Shown: positions 59,216 to 64,000 of the stretch, piece after piece
Numbering within the stretch: the first letter of the stretch is position 1
How the letters are laid out: every line of letters begins with the position of its first letter
Source of the DNA: Patella vulgata
Taxonomy: Eukaryota > Mollusca > Gastropoda > Patellidae
Assembly (NCBI RefSeq): GCF_932274485.2
Contig: NC_065884.2
Span: 52,762,546-52,826,545 of the forward strand
Direction of reading: 5' to 3'
Length of the DNA: 64,000 bases
Made by a program: the position numbers and the translations under genes
Notes under the pieces: model-generated
The model's input: the letters and a program-made list of their open reading frames with translations, nothing else
Told to the model about the DNA's origin: nothing
Database searches by the model: none

Positions 59216-59937
59216 TTTAGCCCCGAAAATCGTTTCATCTCGTCCCAGCAAATTCCGGGTGAAAATCTGACGCTTTGTTACATAATTTAACCAGTAGGCC
59301 GTCACTGTCGCATACTTTTCTGTTCCGATGCATTGTACAATACGTCTTGCACTTGAATTACGTCTCGAACTATATTTGTCAAGTGTAGCCATAATCGGAT
59401 GAAAAAATCAAATTCTAAGCCAATCAGAAACCATAAAAGCAAAGATCGTCATAGGTCAAGGGTCAATAGCCATAAATAGACCAGTGAATACCTTTTATGA
59501 GACGGAACACGTTGGATTGTTTACATTTGTCTGAGATAATTTCTCTGCAAATATGCCGGGATTACTGGATAATATCACCTGTTAAATGTTGCATTGACAC
59601 GGTAAAGACGACTTACCCCTGATCTGTGGGATAAATATGGCCAATAATTACGAAATAGCACCAATGATTGAGTGAATCTTTTATTTTCTGGAAACAAGTA
59701 TTTCTTCAAAACTATTTCAGTGAAACAATATCCAAAAGAAATATATACTTAATACAGATGAAAACGATTTTGGCATGCTTGAAATACTGGTTCCGTCTTA
59801 TAATTATATATAATGCTAAGAAAAAACAAAAATAATAATACCATGTGATCTGATCGATACAATTAATAATAATTCACCTTCATCAATTTTACTATTTTTT
59901 TAAAACGAGAAAACAATAGACTTATTATAAGAGTATA

Positions 59938-60164
59938 GAGCGAGAGAAATGGGGTTTAACTTCCACTCGACACAAACTAGGCAATTTTGGTTCAATTTTA
60001 TTCCAATAATTCGCTTGCGTGTAGTGGTCTTTAGCAGTGGGGGAAAACCGGAGGACCCAGAGAAAACCCTTCTCCTTGTCAAGTACAACCGTGGAATCTA
60101 AACCACGCCAGTGGACTCAATGACAGGCCTTATGATATGCTACCCATTCGGCTACCTAACCCCC
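59938..60164 (-). mobile_element. tRNA-derived SINE, family 1
   Basis: Reverse copy with small internal deletions, flanked by related TATAAGAG(AG)TATA strings on both sides. Confidence 0.75.
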
Positions 60165-60529
60165 TATAAGAGAGTATAAGATTACATTTATTTAAAGAAA
60201 GAAATTAAAAAAAATAAACAAATGCAATTATATAAATGTCCTCGTACACAACAATACCATACACCACTAGTATTAATGAAAAATGTATATAATAATAATA
60301 AGAACATCATCATTTTTTAAAGTTTATTAATACTAGAGAACGGTTTCTAATGTGCTGTTCAGGTTCTTATATTCACAGAATACATGTATTTACACAGAGA
60401 TCAGGTCTTGTGCCCATATACACTGTACAAAATTGAAAGATATATACCAACCAGTAAATAAAAGTACATATAAGAGAAAAACAAACAGTAATTACCTAAG
60501 TAAAATGGTTCTAGTAAAATGAATTAGAA

Positions 60530-60747
60530 ATGAAATGGTCTAATGAAGATGGGCATATACGCCATACAGTGTGCTATAAAGCAAATTTTGCCTGGGCACA
60601 GCACTATGGCCTACGTTTATATCAAATTACAACTGACAAGGGATCTTTTTACGTGCACACCAATGTATACACAGGACCTCGACTAGACTGCTGTCCTTGT
60701 GCCTTGTCAGCCCTCCGCCTGCACCACTGACAAGGGGAAACCGTCGG
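60530..60747 (-). mobile_element. tRNA-derived SINE, family 2, truncated, with target duplication
   Basis: AAATGAATTAGAA at 60517-60529 and 60748-60760. The tRNA head is missing, as expected of 5' truncation during LINE-driven insertion. Confidence 0.8.
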
Positions 60748-61348
60748 AAATGAATTAGAATAAAAAAGTAAAATAAAAACAGATAGTAAGCATAAAGTGA
60801 CAAAATATAATATGAAAATTTATTGACATCTACAGTACATTCAAGTAAAACATATTTAAAATATGTAATATTAAAAAACCGCTTACAAAAATACATGTAT
60901 ACAGGTGTAGGCCTACTCACATAATTTCATCAATATCATCATCACTATTAAAATCAATGTCACTGTCAGCATATGTTTGGCTGTCACTTTTATATTCGAA
61001 CAATATACACAGAACCATACAAGAAAGTTTTCACTTGTGACAAGTACATCTATTACTGATCTATCTGTAAAAGTGTAATGCAGCTTGATTTACATTCACA
61101 TTGAAAATTTTGTTTGGTGCTTGATCTCTAGTCACCCTAACCCTGTCATTTCTTCAATAGAGTTTAACAAGAGGGGTTTAAATTTCCACAGCTACAGTCA
61201 GGCAACCTGGGAGGAATGCGCCAGAATATGCCCCCTTTTTGACTGGTGATGCAAAGGCAGAAATAATTCTTCATACATATTTTTTCAAAAAAAGTAAGTG
61301 CACTTGTACCAACTCATCTATTTCGGTTCTAATTTTCTCCATAACATT

Positions 61349-61621
61349 GGGGTTGGATGGCCGAATTGTTAGCACGTGCGCACTGTATCATAAAGGTTGT
61401 CATTGAGTCAACAGGCGTGGTTTCGAATCCCCGGTTGTACGTGACAAGGAGTAGGGTCGCCTGTCCAACCTCGTGGGTTTTCTCTGGGTCCTCCCCTTTC
61501 CTCCCACTGTTAAAGACCCCTACGCGCAAGCGAATTATTGAAATAAAAAAATTAAACCATATGTTAGTCCCAAAATGACCTAGTTTGTGTCGAGTGGACG
61601 TTAAACCCCATTTCTCTCTCT
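61349..61621 (+). mobile_element. tRNA-derived SINE, family 1, full length
   Basis: GGTTGGATGGCCGAATTGTT head, CTCGTGGGTTTTCTC core, GGACGTTAAACCCCATTTC tail. The flanking duplication is imperfect (TCTCCATAACATT versus TCTCCATTACAAATT). Confidence 0.82.
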
Positions 61622-62458
61622 CCATTACAAATTGTTGGGTATGAGTACTGCACATTGTATTTCACCTCAATAATGATGACACAGTTTTAACCATAGTGAT
61701 CTTCTGTCTTTGACTGAGTGGACTTCTCTGTTGGTCTGAGTGGTCTTGGCGGAGTAGTCCTTGGTCTGGGTTGTCATGCATTTGGGAGAATATCTTCATC
61801 AGCTTTTTATTTTTTTATTTTATTTTTTTTTTTTTTTTTTTTTGCTGCTGCTGCTTGTTTCTAAACATCACTTTCTTCAACAATTTAGGAATCGTGATAA
61901 TGTTTCATACACAGTTTGGTAACGTGGAATGTGATAAGTAGGCCTAGTAGCCTCTACCATACCCCAGTCCAGTGAGAGTTTCCCAGCTTGTCGCAGTGAA
62001 CGGTTTTAGCTCAGTGTTTTAACAAAATGTACTCGAGCTATTCAGTTTTAATTTAGCTAACCTTCCGCCATGTACCGTTAATATCAAAACGTAAACAAAG
62101 AGCAGGTGACCTTTCACCACATGACCTGTTGAACTTTTCGTCGTGTATGTTTGATTGGCCAATTATGTCACGTGGTCTGTTTAAACCGAGTCACCGCGAA
62201 ATTCAAATACCATTGCACATTGACAAGTAAGCCCATATTTAATTTACGTTTTCTATCAAACGTCAAAGAATTGATAAAAGAAAAGTTGTGTGACACTATA
62301 AAGTAATACTAGAAGAATTAGATGATGTAGTTTTTTTTCCACCCGAAAATTGTCGGAACGGAGAAACAGAAGCAAGCTACCTAGAAATTTCAGACCACGG
62401 CCTATCTGGTTTCTTTCGAGTTTAACGTCCACTCGACACAAACTAGGTCATTAGTGTT
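61622..62458. other. No gene seen
   Basis: Contains a T-run of about 40 bases near 61806-61843 and a 40-bp remnant of a family 1 SINE tail at 62413-62452 (minus). Confidence 0.45.
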
Positions 62459-62494
62459 TTGGAAACGAGGCTAATTGAGATGACGTCACGCGCT

Positions 62495-62825
62495 GGGTGG
62501 AAATTCTTGGGTGAAAATTATAAAAATCAAATTATATTAAAATTGACTTGGGTGAAAATTAAAAAATTATATTAAAATTGACTTGGGTGAAAATTACAAA
62601 AAACAGATTATATTAAAATTGACTTTGGTGGAAATTAAAATTGACTTGGGTGAAATTTATAAAAAAACAAATTATATTAAAATTGACTTGGGTGAAAATT
62701 ATAAAAAACAAATTATATTAAAATTGACTTGGGTGAAAATTACAAAAAACAAATTATATTAAAATTGACTTGGGTGAAAATTAAAATTGACTTAGGTGAA
62801 AATTTAAAAAAAACAAATTATATTA
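62495..62825 (+). repeat. About 40-bp tandem units in the right inverted arm
   Basis: Seven to eight units of the ATTAAAATTGACTTGGGTGA type; a longer array than the left arm, so unit number varies between arms. Confidence 0.8.
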
Positions 62826-63091
62826 TTTTTCATGTCCCTTATCAACCACCGTAGGAAACTTTTTGATCTCGGTATTTCACATCAATTAATAAGATGGCAA
62901 TATGTGAAAAAAATATAATTATATAAGCTATATGAATTCCCAAATAAACAAAAAGTGGCACCGGGTGTTCAAGAAAGAGTAACATACTCCTCAATTAAAA
63001 ATAAACTATAATTTATTAAATGAAATGCGCGACAAATGGGACCACGAGTCGCGTTATCAATTTAGTGTTAAAAGAGTAGTTTTTATTCTTA

Positions 63092-63341
63092 GCTAAAGGA
63101 GCTAAATCGCCAGTATTTGGGACCTAGTAAGTGACACAAATGGGTCGCAACGCATACAATAATGTAATATGAATGTATAAGAATATTGCGTCAGCGTTTG
63201 ACATGGCTTGTGGAATATGTGTGGCCTCGTTCTTCGAGACACTTGTTACAAATGGCGCTGATTCGTATACCATTTGTTAAATGTTTATTTTGTCTTAAAT
63301 ATTGCATATCAGAACCCATCTATTCCCGGTAAGATCACAAC
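63092..63341 (-). repeat. Dispersed repeat, second family, copy 2
   Basis: Inverse of 18475-18835 with an internal deletion of about 100 bp relative to it. Confidence 0.7.
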
Positions 63342-63656
63342 ATCAATGTTGATTTATACTGACAAATAATTCGTGTTTTCAATGTCGAAGATTTTGGATG
63401 ATATTGAGTTAGAGATTTAGCTACTTTAACATTTGAAAGCGATGCATTAAGTTGCCGAGCATATAAAATATCCAGTATTCACACACGTCACCTTCAGAAT
63501 ATGTAATGTAACGCAATTTGTTTTTTTGTTAAGATATAGATAACTATCTGTAGTGTCAATATATTATTATACGTCTATATATCAGGTATATATTTGGTTA
63601 CATGTTTAGGGTTATAAAAATTCAATATGTAGGGACAAAATCAATTGCTTCTTGAT

Positions 63657-63870
63657 TAAAGGACAATATTGGTGCCAGTCATTATCACATATGTGATAGA
63701 GCTGGTTAAACACATTCCAAATATAATTTTAACACAGAGATCATAGCTGAGTAATACAGGTTTTCTGAATCGGAAGTGACGAACGCCAAAGGAAAACACG
63801 AGTTCTCTCTCTATATAACTGACTGATATGACGAGTGATAACGGATATACGGGCGAATTTCTGCCCACTA
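63657..63870 (-). repeat. Dispersed repeat, copy 2 of 2 in the window
   Basis: Inverse of 8197-8424. Its left edge is TTAA followed by AGGACAATATTGGTGCC. Confidence 0.75.
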
Positions 63871-64000
63871 ATAATTCCTTCGAAGACCAAAAGTTGTTTG
63901 AGATTGTGAGAGGATATCTGACAACTCATAAAAAGAATTGACTGCCACTAGATAAGAGAACACTAAAGAAAAACAGAAAAAAGTCCGTGTTTTTATAAGG

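Larger units (their letters stand above)
58530..62851. mobile_element. 4.3-kb block with long inverted repeats and TA flanks
   Basis: The left end is TA then CGGTGGCTGATAAGG. The right end is CCTTATCAACCACCG then TA. The inverted arms (58530-58853 and 62459-62851) consist of about 40-bp tandem units (TCAATTTTAATATAATTTG...TTTTCACCCAAG) and an inner conserved stretch containing TGACGTCATCTCAATTAGCC. No transposase was found between them; the interior has SINEs and a hairpin-ended repeat. It could be one non-autonomous element or two opposed copies of a small one. Confidence 0.55.

Noticed and set aside
2713-61655. Frames with GFLPLLKTPTRKRIIEIKLN-type peptides at many sites
   Set aside because: All are the shared body of family 1 SINEs read on one strand or the other.
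58530-62851. Polinton-like element because of long inverted ends
   Set aside because: The interior is only 4.3 kb, TA-flanked, with no polymerase, integrase or capsid-like frame.

Overview
The window looks like nuclear DNA of a marine or freshwater bivalve-type mollusc, by inference. It is AT-rich and intron-rich. It carries dispersed families typical of bivalve genomes: tRNA-derived SINEs ending in GGACGTTAAACCCC, elements opening with GTCCCCCGCC, and elements with TATACGCCCACA hairpin ends. It also has an invertebrate-type Toll-like receptor and a chitin-binding protein gene. There is no prokaryotic gene organisation, and most of the 64 kb is repeats in several nested layers.

Layout. 1-4.7 kb: SINEs, an exact 80-bp tandem duplication and a minisatellite. 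4.78-19.5 kb (+): a three-exon gene that I assembled from splice signals and matching phase-1 introns. It encodes a 228-residue secreted protein with three six-cysteine chitin-binding (CBM14/Peritrophin-A) modules. Both of its introns, of about 7 kb, are full of tandem-repeat mobile elements. 19.8-29.5 kb: a complete GTCCCCCGCC element, a LINE tail split by a nearly palindromic TTAA-flanked transposon of T2/Kolobok type, the remains of a transposon gene, a Tc1-like fragment and a hAT/DUF4371-like fragment. 29.9-31.1 kb (-): two or three small GC-richer blocks with splice-site signals, possibly exons of an unidentified host gene. 31.3-32.4 kb: a long imperfect palindrome with a SINE in its loop. 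33-39 kb: more repeats.

39.2-41.4 kb (-): an intact single-exon Toll-like receptor of 724 residues. It has a signal peptide, an N-terminal cysteine cluster, leucine-rich repeats, one C-terminal cysteine cap, a membrane span and a TIR domain. The usual BB-loop proline is absent. A splice acceptor lies just upstream of the start codon, so the 5' UTR is probably spliced.

41.7-54.3 kb: a TIR-bounded, TA-flanked block with arrays of ACACAAGT-type subterminal repeats begins about 340 bp upstream of the receptor start. Inside it a SINE copy is split by a young BEL/Pao LTR retroelement (46383-53089, LTRs that read as identical, 5-bp target duplication). That element does not look whole. 54.6-64 kb: more hairpin-ended repeats, a roughly 185-bp tandem array, SINEs with clear target duplications, and a 4.3-kb TA-flanked block with long inverted repeats.

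The two clear host genes, a secreted chitin-binding protein and a Toll-like receptor, could both serve at barrier or immune surfaces, but nothing in the sequence links them functionally. The most unusual material is the modular repeat biology. One pair of hairpin termini is found with at least three unrelated tandem monomers. A second family shows the full set of Helentron-derived (HINE/pearl-like) features. Several fold-back elements sit close to the coding genes.
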